The notes beneath the pieces were generated by a model that saw only the letters and a list, made by a program, of their open reading frames with translations, made no database searches and was not told the origin of the DNA. Below, in pieces: positions 23,801 through 31,589 of a DNA stretch of 64,000 nucleotides. The stretch is from Lysinibacillus irui. Lineage in GTDB: Bacteria; Bacillota; Bacilli; Bacillales_A; Planococcaceae. The translations under genes were made by a program, and so were the position numbers. Each line of letters begins with the position of its first letter. Position 1 is the first letter of the stretch. The stretch is from contig NZ_CP113527.1 of assembly GCF_028877475.1 (NCBI RefSeq), forward strand, positions 3,403,501 to 3,467,500. The letters are read 5' to 3'.

Positions 23801-23897
23801 GAAGATGATTATTGGAGAAATAATGCCAATTGCTAAAGAAAAAGACCATAACAAACAGCATGATAATACTCACAATAAGTAGGATATTCTTTTTCAT
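20844..23897 (-). CDS. Hybrid sensor with two histidine kinase modules (7TMR-DISM type)
   Basis: Membrane sensor of 1017 residues. Order: membrane segment (5-23), extracellular jelly-roll-like 7TMR-DISMED2-type domain (about 35-195), seven membrane helices (about 205-412), HisKA with H444 (TSHELRTPLNG), HATPase with NLLHNAMKYT and DTGVGIP, receiver domain with D741 (LIDLMM), then a second LytS-type kinase with H832 (VTPHFVYNTLN) and its own ATPase (DNGVGIP). A phosphorelay from kinase one through the receiver to kinase two or the partner regulator is plausible but inferred. ATG 23897 is preferred because GGAGG lies 7 bases upstream; a GTG two codons earlier sits too close. Direct repeats lie 100-115 bp upstream. 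Confidence 0.92.
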   Translation of the reverse strand: MKKNILLIVSIIMLFVMVFFFSNWHYFSNNHLQTVHEGVVKIEEEQLQKPIKLEGEWAFYPNVLIPSWEKLDNYENTRLTLDVPFDWGKYVQPNEEGIEVGTYHVKVEVPKDGFYGLYIRSIRQANRVFLNGVEVGAKGKVSTVLSEYGSENDDRYTVYAYSENKELDIIIHVVNYNNFQPGIVYPIEFGKKKVIQQHYNWKVFLDALISIGHIVIGVVYTFTYIQNRRRKEELFFGLFTISLGFYMSFINQKVFFLLFSDIVPIDQLRLQLGSIPIALLSLTLFIYTMYPQLQKRKVIYMLVALLSVVFVFYGFYNPITQNARASSDLEVFLRKIAYISVTLPVIFYNVWILIRVMLNRLEGVRYVLIVISAICCYTILLVINFIFGIPIDYTEFVLFLLILFGFASLLNYRANQAFEKIQTLSEELLAHNQMKDEFLLKTSHELRTPLNGILNLSKTLMEGGQGPLKRTQQEQVILIHNVTQRLGHLVEDLLFSSNQMTGEVRVSPRQVPISVVNEVVEEILSVMPKNSQVRLHAEVDLALPAIWTDELRFKQVLYNLLHNAMKYTENGEIVVTAYVNEEHMVIQVSDTGVGIPAQDLDRIFNAFYQVNNQHKKEGLGLGLSITKNIVEKLNGDIHVTSTLGQGTTFTFTMPLATGENVSIEQSPAIVTQTTTEVLQLNLPLIHKGNDKKILVVDDNHVNIKALADALAVKGYTVIAVDNGFDAVDYIKANKVDCMLIDLMMNGMSGYELCKRVRKQYDMLELPIIILTAIMKHSDLVLSLKVGANDYLQKPISMDELFIRIESLLAVRQSSIDAIEVEMNYLYSQVTPHFVYNTLNTIIGLSYTDMDNTREALYCLATYFRAKLNVHYRNSFVSVEEEMELVKAYLYIEKMRFGDRLTIKYDIDESIHLMIPALSIQPLVENAVFHGISKKQEGGTVEISVQREGQFVRIKIYDNGVGIPEEKLHQLVNEESTRIGFMNPLKKFKLMKNASLRLYSEEGKGTTIVVLLPEGGGA

Positions 23898-23996
23898 TAT
23901 CACGCCTCCGTAGACGAGTAAATTCTTATGTATGTTAACATCATATTGCTTATGTTTTTTTCAATCAACTCCTTTTGAATAGTAACATAGAATGTA

Positions 23997-24012
23997 TGAA
24001 CAAAATCTGAAC
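23997..24012. promoter_or_regulatory. 11-bp-period direct repeat, candidate response-regulator site 2
   Basis: TGAAC at 23997 and 24008, upstream of the double kinase. On the minus strand the proximal GTTCA is exactly 7 bp from TATGTT (23984-23989), a likely -10 box. It suggests autoregulation. Confidence 0.65.
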
Positions 24013-24042
24013 AAGAAATCATTTGAATGAATGATAAATCTA

Positions 24043-24080
24043 TTAAAAAAACAGGCTAAGGATTTTACCCTAGCCTGTTT
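24043..24080 (-). terminator. Terminator after the SLH protein gene
   Basis: Ten-bp stem AAACAGGCTA/TAGCCTGTTT (24049-24080), followed on the minus strand by six or more T. Confidence 0.9.
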
Positions 24081-24089
24081 AAACTATCA

Positions 24090-27000
24090 TTATTTTGAAA
24101 GCTGTTCTTTGCCATCCTCATCAATAAAATATTTGTGAGAGTTAGCTGCTTCTTCGATTTCTTTGAAAGCCCAGTGTGTAGCTTTCACATCTGGGAAGCT
24201 TGGTTTTGCCACACCTTGTAATGGACCACGTTCAAACATGCGGTTCATCATCACAACAGCCTGTGCACGTGTTAACGCTGCATTTGGTGCAAAGCTTCCA
24301 TCCTCAAGACCGTTGATGATGCCTGAGGCGCGATTTGCTTCTATGATCCATTGTGCCCAGTGGCCTTTTGTATCCTTGAATGTAATCGGCACACCTTCTT
24401 CTACAGAAAGCTGTTTATAGTTGGCTACGACTGCTGCCATTTCAGCACGTGTAATGTTGGCATTTGCATGGAAGTTGCCGTATTGATCACCATTCATAAT
24501 GCCTTGTTCTTTTACAAAGGCAATCGCTCCTGCCGCACTATGATCTTTTGCTACATCTTTAAATGGTGCTTTATGGACTGCTTGTCCTTCTGTGTAGCCT
24601 AAAATACGAGCCATCATGATCGCTATCTGTGCACGTGTTACATTCTTATCAGGACCAAATGTGCCATTCGGGAATCCTTTAATATAAGCCTCGTGCTCAC
24701 TTACCTCTGGTTTTTCAAATTGAATAATTGTAAATGTACTAAACTTCTCTACCGTGAAACGTAGACCCAGTTCACCCTTCGCCATTGTTACGACTTCAGG
24801 GAACACTACTTTTTTCTCACCATCAGAGTGTTCAATGAATACAGCTAATTGATCAAGGAATGCTTGACGCTCCGCTGCCACTGTTGGTACATTCACACCT
24901 TTTAAAGGTAGTGTTACTTGAACAGGACGACTTGGCATATTCGTTTCAATTGTCATCGGACGTGCTACAACATGTACATCATCACTTTCTAGTGTTTCAC
25001 GTACGACTTGCTCTGCTTTTGCACGTTCCTCAATCGCTTGACGCTCACTTTCCTTCTTCACTGGTACTAAACGGAAGTAGAAGTTGTCGTCAATGCCTTC
25101 CATTGAGCTATGCGGAATCGCAATATGACCATTTTCAGTAGAAATTTCTAATGATAAACCATTGTCACGTAACGTTTGTAGAGATTGTTTTGGTACTTCT
25201 ACCGTTACTTGATCCACTTCATCTTTGACATCAGGAATAACAATACGTGCAATGCTATTACCAATTTGTTTCGCTTTTTCTACTGCTTCTAGTGCTTGCG
25301 CTGGTGTTAAGTTGACAAAGTCTGTTACGTCACCATTCGCATGCTTCGTACGTTCAATTTCCACTGTTGTTTTTTCAAGTGGATTGTCACCGTCAATTTC
25401 AAGTTCTACCTGAATTTTTGTTTTTGTTTCACTTGGTGTCGGTGTTACCGGTGGTGTTGGATCTGGCGTCCATGTACCTCCGCCGCCTGAATTACCTCCG
25501 CCTGTATAGGCTTCACGGTATACTTTAATCGTGTAATGTTTCACATTGCCGTTTCCATCTGCCACTGTGATCACAATAATATTTTCCCCTACTTGTAGTG
25601 GAATTTGTTCAAGGGTACCTAGTTGTCCATTGACCGTTGTTGTCACCGAAGCACCTGGAATAATTGGTGTTGCTAAGAACGATAATTGTGATGTGGCATA
25701 ATCAACGTTCATCGTATAATCTGTTACTTCTGAAGAGAAGCTTGGACTTAATGTGCCTTGAGATGGTATTAATGAGCCTAGACCTGGTGCCTGTGGTAGT
25801 GGATTCTTTGTAAGTGCATTTTGTGCTTTGGTTAAGGCTGCTAATGCTGCATCTACTTCTGCTTGTGTTGCATCCGGCTTAGCTAATATTGCCTTCGCTT
25901 CTGTTAGCTTCGCTTGATATTCTGTCCAGCTTGTTGGTGTATAGTTTACTTCTGTTAATGTGCCTTCTTCTGTCACTTTCGCTTGAAGGGCTGTTTTATC
26001 TACTTCTGACACTGGAACTAAGTCGTTTTGTGCTTTGGTTAAGGCTGCTAATGCTGCATTTACCTCTGCTTGTGTTGCATCTGGCTTAGCCAATACTTCT
26101 TTCGCTTCTGTTAGCTTCGCTTGATACTCTGTCCAGCTTGCTGGCGTATAGTTTACTTCTGTTAATGTGCCTTCTTCTGCTACTTTCGCCTGAAGGGCTG
26201 TTTTATCTACTCCTGGTACTGAAGGAACCAAGTCGTTTTGTGCTTTGGTTAAGGCTGCTAGTGCCGCATCTACCTCTGCCTGAGTTGCATCCTGTTTAGC
26301 CAATACTTCTTTCGCTTCTGTTAGCTTCGCTTGATACTCTGTCCAGCTTGCTGGCGTATAGTTTACTTCTGTTAATGTGCCTTCTTCTGCTACTTTCGCC
26401 TGAAGGGCTGTTTTATCTACTCCTGGTACTGAAGGAACCAAGTCGCTTTGTGCTTTGGTTAAGGCTGCTAGTGCCGCATCTACCTCTGCCTGAGTTGCAT
26501 CCTGTTTAGCCAATACTTCTTTCGCTTCTGTTAGCTTCGCTTGATACTCTGTCCAGCTTGCTGGCGTATAGTCTACTTCTGTTAATGTGCCTTCTTCTGC
26601 TACTTTCGCCTGAAGGTCTGTTTTATCTACTTCTGATACTGGAACTAAGTCGTTTTGTGCTTTAGTTAAGGCTGCTAATGCTGCATCCACCTCTGCTTGT
26701 GTTGCATCTGGCTTAGCTAATATTGCCTTCGCTTCTGTTAGCTTCGCTTGATATTCTGCCCAGCTTGATGGTGTATAGGCACTTTCTGTTAATGTGCCTT
26801 CTTCTGCTACTTTCGCCTGAAGGTCTGTTTTATCTACTTCTGATACTGGAACTAAGTCGTTTTGTGCTTTAGTTAAGGCTGCTAATGCTGCATCCACCTC
26901 TGCTTGTGTTGCATCTGGCTTAGCTAATATTGCCTTCGCTTCTGTTAGCTTTGCTTGATATTCTGCCCAGCTTGATGGTGTATAGGCACTTTCTGTTAAT

Positions 27001-29834
27001 GTGCCTTCTTCTGCTACCTTCGCCTGAAGGGCTGTTTTATCTACTTCTGATACTGGAACTAAGTCGTTTTGTGCTTTAGTTAAGGCTGCTAATGCCGCAT
27101 CCACCTCTGCTTGTGTTGCATCTGGCTTAGCTAATACTGCCTTTGCTTCTGTTAGCTTCGCTTGATATTCTGTCCAGCTTGATGGTGTATAGGCACTTTC
27201 TGTTAATGTGCCTTCTTCTGCTACCTTCGCCTGAAGGGCTGTTTTATTTACAATTGATTCTTCAAAGTCACTTACAGGCACACCATTTGTCCCTTTTAAG
27301 TTTCCTAATCCATCATATTTGATCGTTACTTCTTTACCTGTTAAATCTTTATCAACTGGTAATGAAATAATAACTTTTTTCGCATCAGTTGGATCAACTT
27401 TAAAAGTCGCATTTTTAATATTCTCTCCGCCAACTGTAATCGTAAATCCTATTCCACTAATTGAGGAGGCGATGTCTTTGTCAAACGTCAGGGAAATTTG
27501 ATTGCCCCCTGCTTGTGCTTGCTCAAGTTCTGCACTTGCAAGTTTTGGAGCAGGTGAAGCAAATGTGAAATATTGCCCATTGGCTAATGTCACGTTTGCT
27601 GCATAGTAGTTAACACCGTTTATCATGATTTTAGTTAATGTTTTTTCTTGTTTAATGCTAAATGTTTCAGTGTCACTTACCAAAAGTGTTGCATCTGCAT
27701 CAACCGCATCTGCTGGAATAGCAATTTGCACCTGTCCAACATTATTTGTGTTTTGTACTTTCCAAATACGCTCTGCATGACCTTTTTCTGTTGTATCTTC
27801 AATTGGTTGTGTAAATGTTAGAGCTTTACCATTATCACCCCAAATTAAATATTGCTTGTCAGTCAGTGGGTTCGTATTTTCAGCATTCGTTCCTGCCAGT
27901 GCACCTAAACCAATTGCAACTTGTGGTTTATCTGCGTTAATACTTTGACTTTGCTTTTGAAGCAAGTCCTCTGCATCGTCTCGCCCGATCCCCGCGATAT
28001 TGCTCTTATAAATAGGGTCAGCATTCCAAACAGGATTACCGTTTGTATCAATGTAATCGCTATTGCCACCATTCAACGTGATCCCATACTTTACAGCTAA
28101 GTAGCTCTCTATCTTTGGCGCATCTGCACTTGTTAATTGGTCATACAAAATAATCTCGGCGACATCACCGCCAAAGCCATGCCAATCACTGCCGCCGCCA
28201 TTCGTAGCCCCTACAACAGGATAGAATTTGAATTCGGAAAAACTATTATTCCGGCTAAAGCTTGCTACTTTACCGTCTATTTTAGCCGAATGATTATTTG
28301 AAGCAGCGAGTTCATAATTGGCAAGCTGATGTCGGGTCCTATCCACAGTTCCAAAATAGTCATAAGTTACGGAAATTCCAGGCCCCGTAACAAAAGCATT
28401 TCCAAAACCACCTATTATAATCACACCATTTGCTTGGATATTACCATTTCCATCTAATCTCTGATCTTTTGCCCCGACTAAAGCACCTGCACTGTCGGTA
28501 GGGTTCTTATAGACCGCAAAACCCGATCTGAAAGTAATTTCCTTATCCCCAATCAATTTGGGTGAAACGGCATAATGTTCAGTAGTCACAGCATTGTTTT
28601 TAAATTTGACACTCGGATTAAAATTCACTCCGTTTGTATTCACTTCAGGAGTCTTTATTTCTTGTCCCTCAGGTACATCAAGAGTAAAGTTAATAGGCTC
28701 GAAAGATTGATCTTCCCAACCAGTCAGCAATCCGGCCTGTTGTCTCAGTCCTTCATTGGCTTTTAACCAAAGGACAGGTTGTTTATTTTTTATTCCACCT
28801 GGAGCTACCTTAGATTTCCATACCAAAGCTTTATTTTCGCCATATGCTGCAATAAGATCTGGAATGTTGTCAGCAAATAGATTCTTTAGTCCTGTCAATC
28901 CTTCTGTAGTTGCTTGACCAAACTGCACTCCCGGTTTCATACTATTTGCGGTAATACCTGCTTTTCCATCAAAAACACCGTTTAGAGTAACAAGCGTAGT
29001 ACCTTGCAAAATAACGTTTCGCTCGGTTGCTTGGCCAGATACATCGACCGTATTACCTGTGATTTGTGCATTGCCGGAAAGCATGAACCGACCTCCCGAT
29101 TCGACATCAACGCCTCCCCCACTATTACTAGTGATTTGGCCGCCGCTCATACTAAATGTTGCACCACTAGCATTAATTAAGATTGCACTTGTTCTCGATT
29201 TCAAATCTAAACTTAGGTCCTTATTACCCGTAACTTCTCCACCAGTCATTTCTACAACCGCATTACTGTTGTTGAGAATAATTGCACTTCCTACAACTGA
29301 GCTTTCATTGTTACGTAATATAGCACCATCTTTAATAATCAGTTTTGCATTACCGACATTGATTATTCTTCCAGCAGCTGTAGTTCCCTCAAGGCTGCCG
29401 TCAATAATAATATCTTTTAATGTAAGCTGGCCCAATTGAAGATCTATAAGCGATGTTTCTCCCGAGCCACGACGAATCACAGCATCAGCAGGCTCGACTC
29501 CCGGAGCTGCAGTGATCGTAACATTTTTGTCAAGAGCCATATTAAGGAATTTTTTATCTCTTCCGACCATCATAACTTTCAATGTGATATCGTCCATGAC
29601 ATATATCGTTCCCTCATTGTCCACCTCTTGATAGGCCTTGTGCAATGAATTATAAGGACTCGCCTCTGATCCATTACCTGTAGTGTCATCGCCTCCATTA
29701 GATACATAAACAACATCCAAAGAAGCAGCATAACTTACCGGCATTCCTCCAACCAGAAAACTACTGATCACTAGCACTAACGAGAGCATCAGTGCTAATG
29801 AACGTTGCCACCATTTTTTCTGTTTCCTCTCCAT
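24090..29834 (-). CDS. Very large SLH-domain cell-surface protein with seven FIVAR repeats
   Basis: Predicted secreted protein of 1914 residues bound to cell-wall polymer. It has a Sec signal peptide (basic start, hydrophobic 13-33), a right-handed beta-helix-like region (about 45-345), a concanavalin/LamG-like region (about 350-590), Ig-like modules to about 855, seven FIVAR repeats (about 862-1340), a cadherin-like beta sandwich (about 1350-1440), a Gly/Pro/Thr linker, and SLH domains over the last 190 residues (ITRAEMAAVV and LTRAQAVVMM are typical). No LPXTG motif is present. It is likely an adhesin or surface scaffold; the ligand is unknown. ATG 29834 follows GGAGG; the ATG six codons earlier is less likely. 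It lies next to the kinase pair and has the same upstream repeats. Confidence 0.9.
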   Translation of the reverse strand: MERKQKKWWQRSLALMLSLVLVISSFLVGGMPVSYAASLDVVYVSNGGDDTTGNGSEASPYNSLHKAYQEVDNEGTIYVMDDITLKVMMVGRDKKFLNMALDKNVTITAAPGVEPADAVIRRGSGETSLIDLQLGQLTLKDIIIDGSLEGTTAAGRIINVGNAKLIIKDGAILRNNESSVVGSAIILNNSNAVVEMTGGEVTGNKDLSLDLKSRTSAILINASGATFSMSGGQITSNSGGGVDVESGGRFMLSGNAQITGNTVDVSGQATERNVILQGTTLVTLNGVFDGKAGITANSMKPGVQFGQATTEGLTGLKNLFADNIPDLIAAYGENKALVWKSKVAPGGIKNKQPVLWLKANEGLRQQAGLLTGWEDQSFEPINFTLDVPEGQEIKTPEVNTNGVNFNPSVKFKNNAVTTEHYAVSPKLIGDKEITFRSGFAVYKNPTDSAGALVGAKDQRLDGNGNIQANGVIIIGGFGNAFVTGPGISVTYDYFGTVDRTRHQLANYELAASNNHSAKIDGKVASFSRNNSFSEFKFYPVVGATNGGGSDWHGFGGDVAEIILYDQLTSADAPKIESYLAVKYGITLNGGNSDYIDTNGNPVWNADPIYKSNIAGIGRDDAEDLLQKQSQSINADKPQVAIGLGALAGTNAENTNPLTDKQYLIWGDNGKALTFTQPIEDTTEKGHAERIWKVQNTNNVGQVQIAIPADAVDADATLLVSDTETFSIKQEKTLTKIMINGVNYYAANVTLANGQYFTFASPAPKLASAELEQAQAGGNQISLTFDKDIASSISGIGFTITVGGENIKNATFKVDPTDAKKVIISLPVDKDLTGKEVTIKYDGLGNLKGTNGVPVSDFEESIVNKTALQAKVAEEGTLTESAYTPSSWTEYQAKLTEAKAVLAKPDATQAEVDAALAALTKAQNDLVPVSEVDKTALQAKVAEEGTLTESAYTPSSWAEYQAKLTEAKAILAKPDATQAEVDAALAALTKAQNDLVPVSEVDKTDLQAKVAEEGTLTESAYTPSSWAEYQAKLTEAKAILAKPDATQAEVDAALAALTKAQNDLVPVSEVDKTDLQAKVAEEGTLTEVDYTPASWTEYQAKLTEAKEVLAKQDATQAEVDAALAALTKAQSDLVPSVPGVDKTALQAKVAEEGTLTEVNYTPASWTEYQAKLTEAKEVLAKQDATQAEVDAALAALTKAQNDLVPSVPGVDKTALQAKVAEEGTLTEVNYTPASWTEYQAKLTEAKEVLAKPDATQAEVNAALAALTKAQNDLVPVSEVDKTALQAKVTEEGTLTEVNYTPTSWTEYQAKLTEAKAILAKPDATQAEVDAALAALTKAQNALTKNPLPQAPGLGSLIPSQGTLSPSFSSEVTDYTMNVDYATSQLSFLATPIIPGASVTTTVNGQLGTLEQIPLQVGENIIVITVADGNGNVKHYTIKVYREAYTGGGNSGGGGTWTPDPTPPVTPTPSETKTKIQVELEIDGDNPLEKTTVEIERTKHANGDVTDFVNLTPAQALEAVEKAKQIGNSIARIVIPDVKDEVDQVTVEVPKQSLQTLRDNGLSLEISTENGHIAIPHSSMEGIDDNFYFRLVPVKKESERQAIEERAKAEQVVRETLESDDVHVVARPMTIETNMPSRPVQVTLPLKGVNVPTVAAERQAFLDQLAVFIEHSDGEKKVVFPEVVTMAKGELGLRFTVEKFSTFTIIQFEKPEVSEHEAYIKGFPNGTFGPDKNVTRAQIAIMMARILGYTEGQAVHKAPFKDVAKDHSAAGAIAFVKEQGIMNGDQYGNFHANANITRAEMAAVVANYKQLSVEEGVPITFKDTKGHWAQWIIEANRASGIINGLEDGSFAPNAALTRAQAVVMMNRMFERGPLQGVAKPSFPDVKATHWAFKEIEEAANSHKYFIDEDGKEQLSK
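25815..27250. repeat. Seven tandem FIVAR-encoding repeats
   Basis: About 200 bp each, coding for units starting DKTALQAKVAEEGTLTE and ending in ALTKAQNDLVP. Neighbouring copies are nearly identical in DNA, so copy number may vary between strains and short-read assemblies may collapse it. Confidence 0.92.
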
Positions 29835-29922
29835 TTTTAAACCTCCATTCAAAAACTCTTTTATTTCAATTATTTTCGCTACTCCCTCCTATAATTCTAG
29901 TATTTTCAACACATTCTAATGT

Positions 29923-29951
29923 ACTATATTGTGTCTGAACAAAATCTGAAC
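29923..29951 (-). promoter_or_regulatory. SLH gene promoter with direct repeat (candidate site 3)
   Basis: TGAAC at 29936 and 29947 (11-bp period). On the minus strand the proximal GTTCA is 7 bp from TATAGT (29923-29928), the same geometry as before the kinase. No good -35 box exists, which fits activator dependence. Confidence 0.65.
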
Positions 29952-29996
29952 AAAAGGCTCATTATACTGGTTTTATCTAATCGTAATAGTTCATCT

Positions 29997-30012
29997 GTTC
30001 AGATTTTGTTTA
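29997..30012 (+). promoter_or_regulatory. Inverted-orientation repeat, candidate site 4
   Basis: GTTCA at 29997 and GTTTA at 30008, again 11 bp apart but in the opposite orientation, 49-64 bp upstream of the small membrane protein. TATAGT at 30024-30029 is a possible -10, 11 bp away rather than 7. Confidence 0.45.
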
Positions 30013-30060
30013 GGCTGCATCTGTATAGTTAGGGTTACTTTAAGGAAAAGGGATTTTGCT

Positions 30061-30234
30061 ATGGTTATGCTTATAATTGTCGTTTTTTGTTGTATCCTGT
30101 TGATCGGGGGAATCATTACGTTTAAATATCTTCAGGTACGGAGAGTTCGGCAGGAGAAAAAAATGATGTTAGAGCAGCGACTTGAACATCTTATTTATAC
30201 GAATAAACATGAAAAAAACGAGCCATCCGATTAA
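30061..30234 (+). CDS. Small membrane protein, 57 residues
   Basis: Short frame starting MVMLIIVVFCCILLIGG, with one N-terminal membrane helix (about 2-22), then a basic and charged, probably helical tail ending NEPSD. An AAAGGG site lies 8 bases before the ATG, a possible promoter with a repeat element lies upstream, and a terminator begins within its last codons, all favouring a real gene. It diverges from the SLH protein gene, so it may be an accessory or signalling component of that system. Function unknown. Confidence 0.65.
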   Translation: MVMLIIVVFCCILLIGGIITFKYLQVRRVRQEKKMMLEQRLEHLIYTNKHEKNEPSD

Positions 30235-30250
30235 GGAATGACTCGTTTTT
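30212..30250. terminator. Bidirectional terminator, small gene / glutamate dehydrogenase
   Basis: Stem ACGAG...CTCGT extended by CAT/ATG and CC/GG pairs, A run left, T run right; it overlaps the end of the 57-residue frame. Confidence 0.8.
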
Positions 30251-30261
30251 CGATCTATTGC

Positions 30262-31506
30262 TTACACCCATCCACGGAAGCGAGAAGCTTCTGCAGTACG
30301 GCGAACACCTACCATGTAAGCTGCTAAGCGCATGTTGATGTTACGTGTTGTAGCTGTTGTATATACATTATCAAATGCTTCAACCATTTTTTTGTATAGA
30401 CGTTCTTCCACTTCTTCTTCTGTCCAGTAATAACCTTGGTTATTTTGAACCCATTCAAAGTAAGAAACTGTCACACCACCAGCAGAGGCTAATACGTCTG
30501 GTACAAGTAAAATGCCACGCTCTGTTAAGATTTTAGTTGCTTCTGCAGTTGTTGGACCATTTGCTGCTTCTACTACGATATTGGCTTTAATATTGTGAGC
30601 ATTGTCAGCAGTAATTTGGTTTTCAATTGCAGCTGGCACTAAAATATCACAATCAAGCTCTAATAATTCTTTGTTTGAAATTGTGTTTTCAAATAAAGTT
30701 GTTACTGTTCCGAAGCTATCACGACGATCTAATAAATAGTCGATATCTAAACCTTCAGGATCATGAAGTGCACCATAAGCATCTGAAATACCGATTACTT
30801 TTGCACCTAAATCATGCATGAATTTCGCAAGGAAGCTTCCTGCGTTACCAAATCCTTGAATAACAACGCGAGCACCTTTAATATCAATACCACGTTTTTT
30901 CGCTGCTTCTTCGATTACGATTGTAACACCTTGTGCAGTCGCACGGTCACGACCTTGAGAACCACCAAGTACTAGTGGCTTACCTGTGATAAAGCCTGGA
31001 GAGTTGAATTCATCCATGCGGCTATATTCATCCATCATCCATGCCATAATTTGTGCGTTTGTAAATACGTCTGGCGCAGGAATATCTTTTGTTGGTCCTA
31101 CGATTTGACTTACTGCACGTACGTAGCCACGGCTTAAACGTTCGATTTCGCCCATAGACATTTGACGAGGGTCACAAATGACACCGCCTTTACCACCACC
31201 GTATGGTAGGTCGACAATACCACATTTCAATGTCATCCACATTGAAAGCGCTTTAACTTCCTCTTCAGATACTTGTGGGTGGAAACGAACCCCACCTTTT
31301 GTTGGGCCTACTGCATCATTATGTTGTGCACGGTAACCAGTAAACACTTTTGTTGTACCATCATCCATTTTCACTGGGATACGTACTTGGAGCATGCGAA
31401 GCGGTTCTTTTAGTAATTCATACATTGCTTCATCATAGCCAAGTTTATTTAGAGCATCTTGAATGACATCTTGTGTTGATGTGAAAAGATTTAAGTTTTC
31501 AGACAT
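30262..31506 (-). CDS. rocG: Glutamate dehydrogenase (NAD-dependent, RocG/GudB type)
   Basis: Deaminates glutamate to 2-oxoglutarate, the last step of arginine/ornithine/proline breakdown. At 414 residues it is of normal length. It carries the family signature LPYGGGKGGV with the catalytic lysine, GPTKGGVRFHP near the N-terminus, and a Rossmann segment VVIQGFGNAGS. RocG and GudB cannot be told apart by eye; linkage to rocD/rocA favours RocG. It lies 83 bp downstream of rocD on the same strand. Confidence 0.93.
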   Translation of the reverse strand: MSENLNLFTSTQDVIQDALNKLGYDEAMYELLKEPLRMLQVRIPVKMDDGTTKVFTGYRAQHNDAVGPTKGGVRFHPQVSEEEVKALSMWMTLKCGIVDLPYGGGKGGVICDPRQMSMGEIERLSRGYVRAVSQIVGPTKDIPAPDVFTNAQIMAWMMDEYSRMDEFNSPGFITGKPLVLGGSQGRDRATAQGVTIVIEEAAKKRGIDIKGARVVIQGFGNAGSFLAKFMHDLGAKVIGISDAYGALHDPEGLDIDYLLDRRDSFGTVTTLFENTISNKELLELDCDILVPAAIENQITADNAHNIKANIVVEAANGPTTAEATKILTERGILLVPDVLASAGGVTVSYFEWVQNNQGYYWTEEEVEERLYKKMVEAFDNVYTTATTRNINMRLAAYMVGVRRTAEASRFRGWV

Positions 31507-31589
31507 TATTAAATCGCCTCTTTGTTTTTTTTAATGATAGTTATCGGCATCATTGTAACATACTTCCGAATTAAAATGTGAACATTTTG

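Noticed and set aside
25815..27250. Regular repeats that could be mistaken for a CRISPR array
   Set aside because: Units are about 200 bp, in frame and protein coding (FIVAR), with no spacer-repeat alternation.
28575..29648. Plus-strand frames antisense to the SLH protein
   Set aside because: Shadows of the long coding frame, with no start signals of their own.
29997..30012. A fourth equal copy of the TGAAC direct repeat
   Set aside because: Kept only as a weak site: one half is GTTTA and the distance to the nearest -10 is 11 rather than 7 bp.
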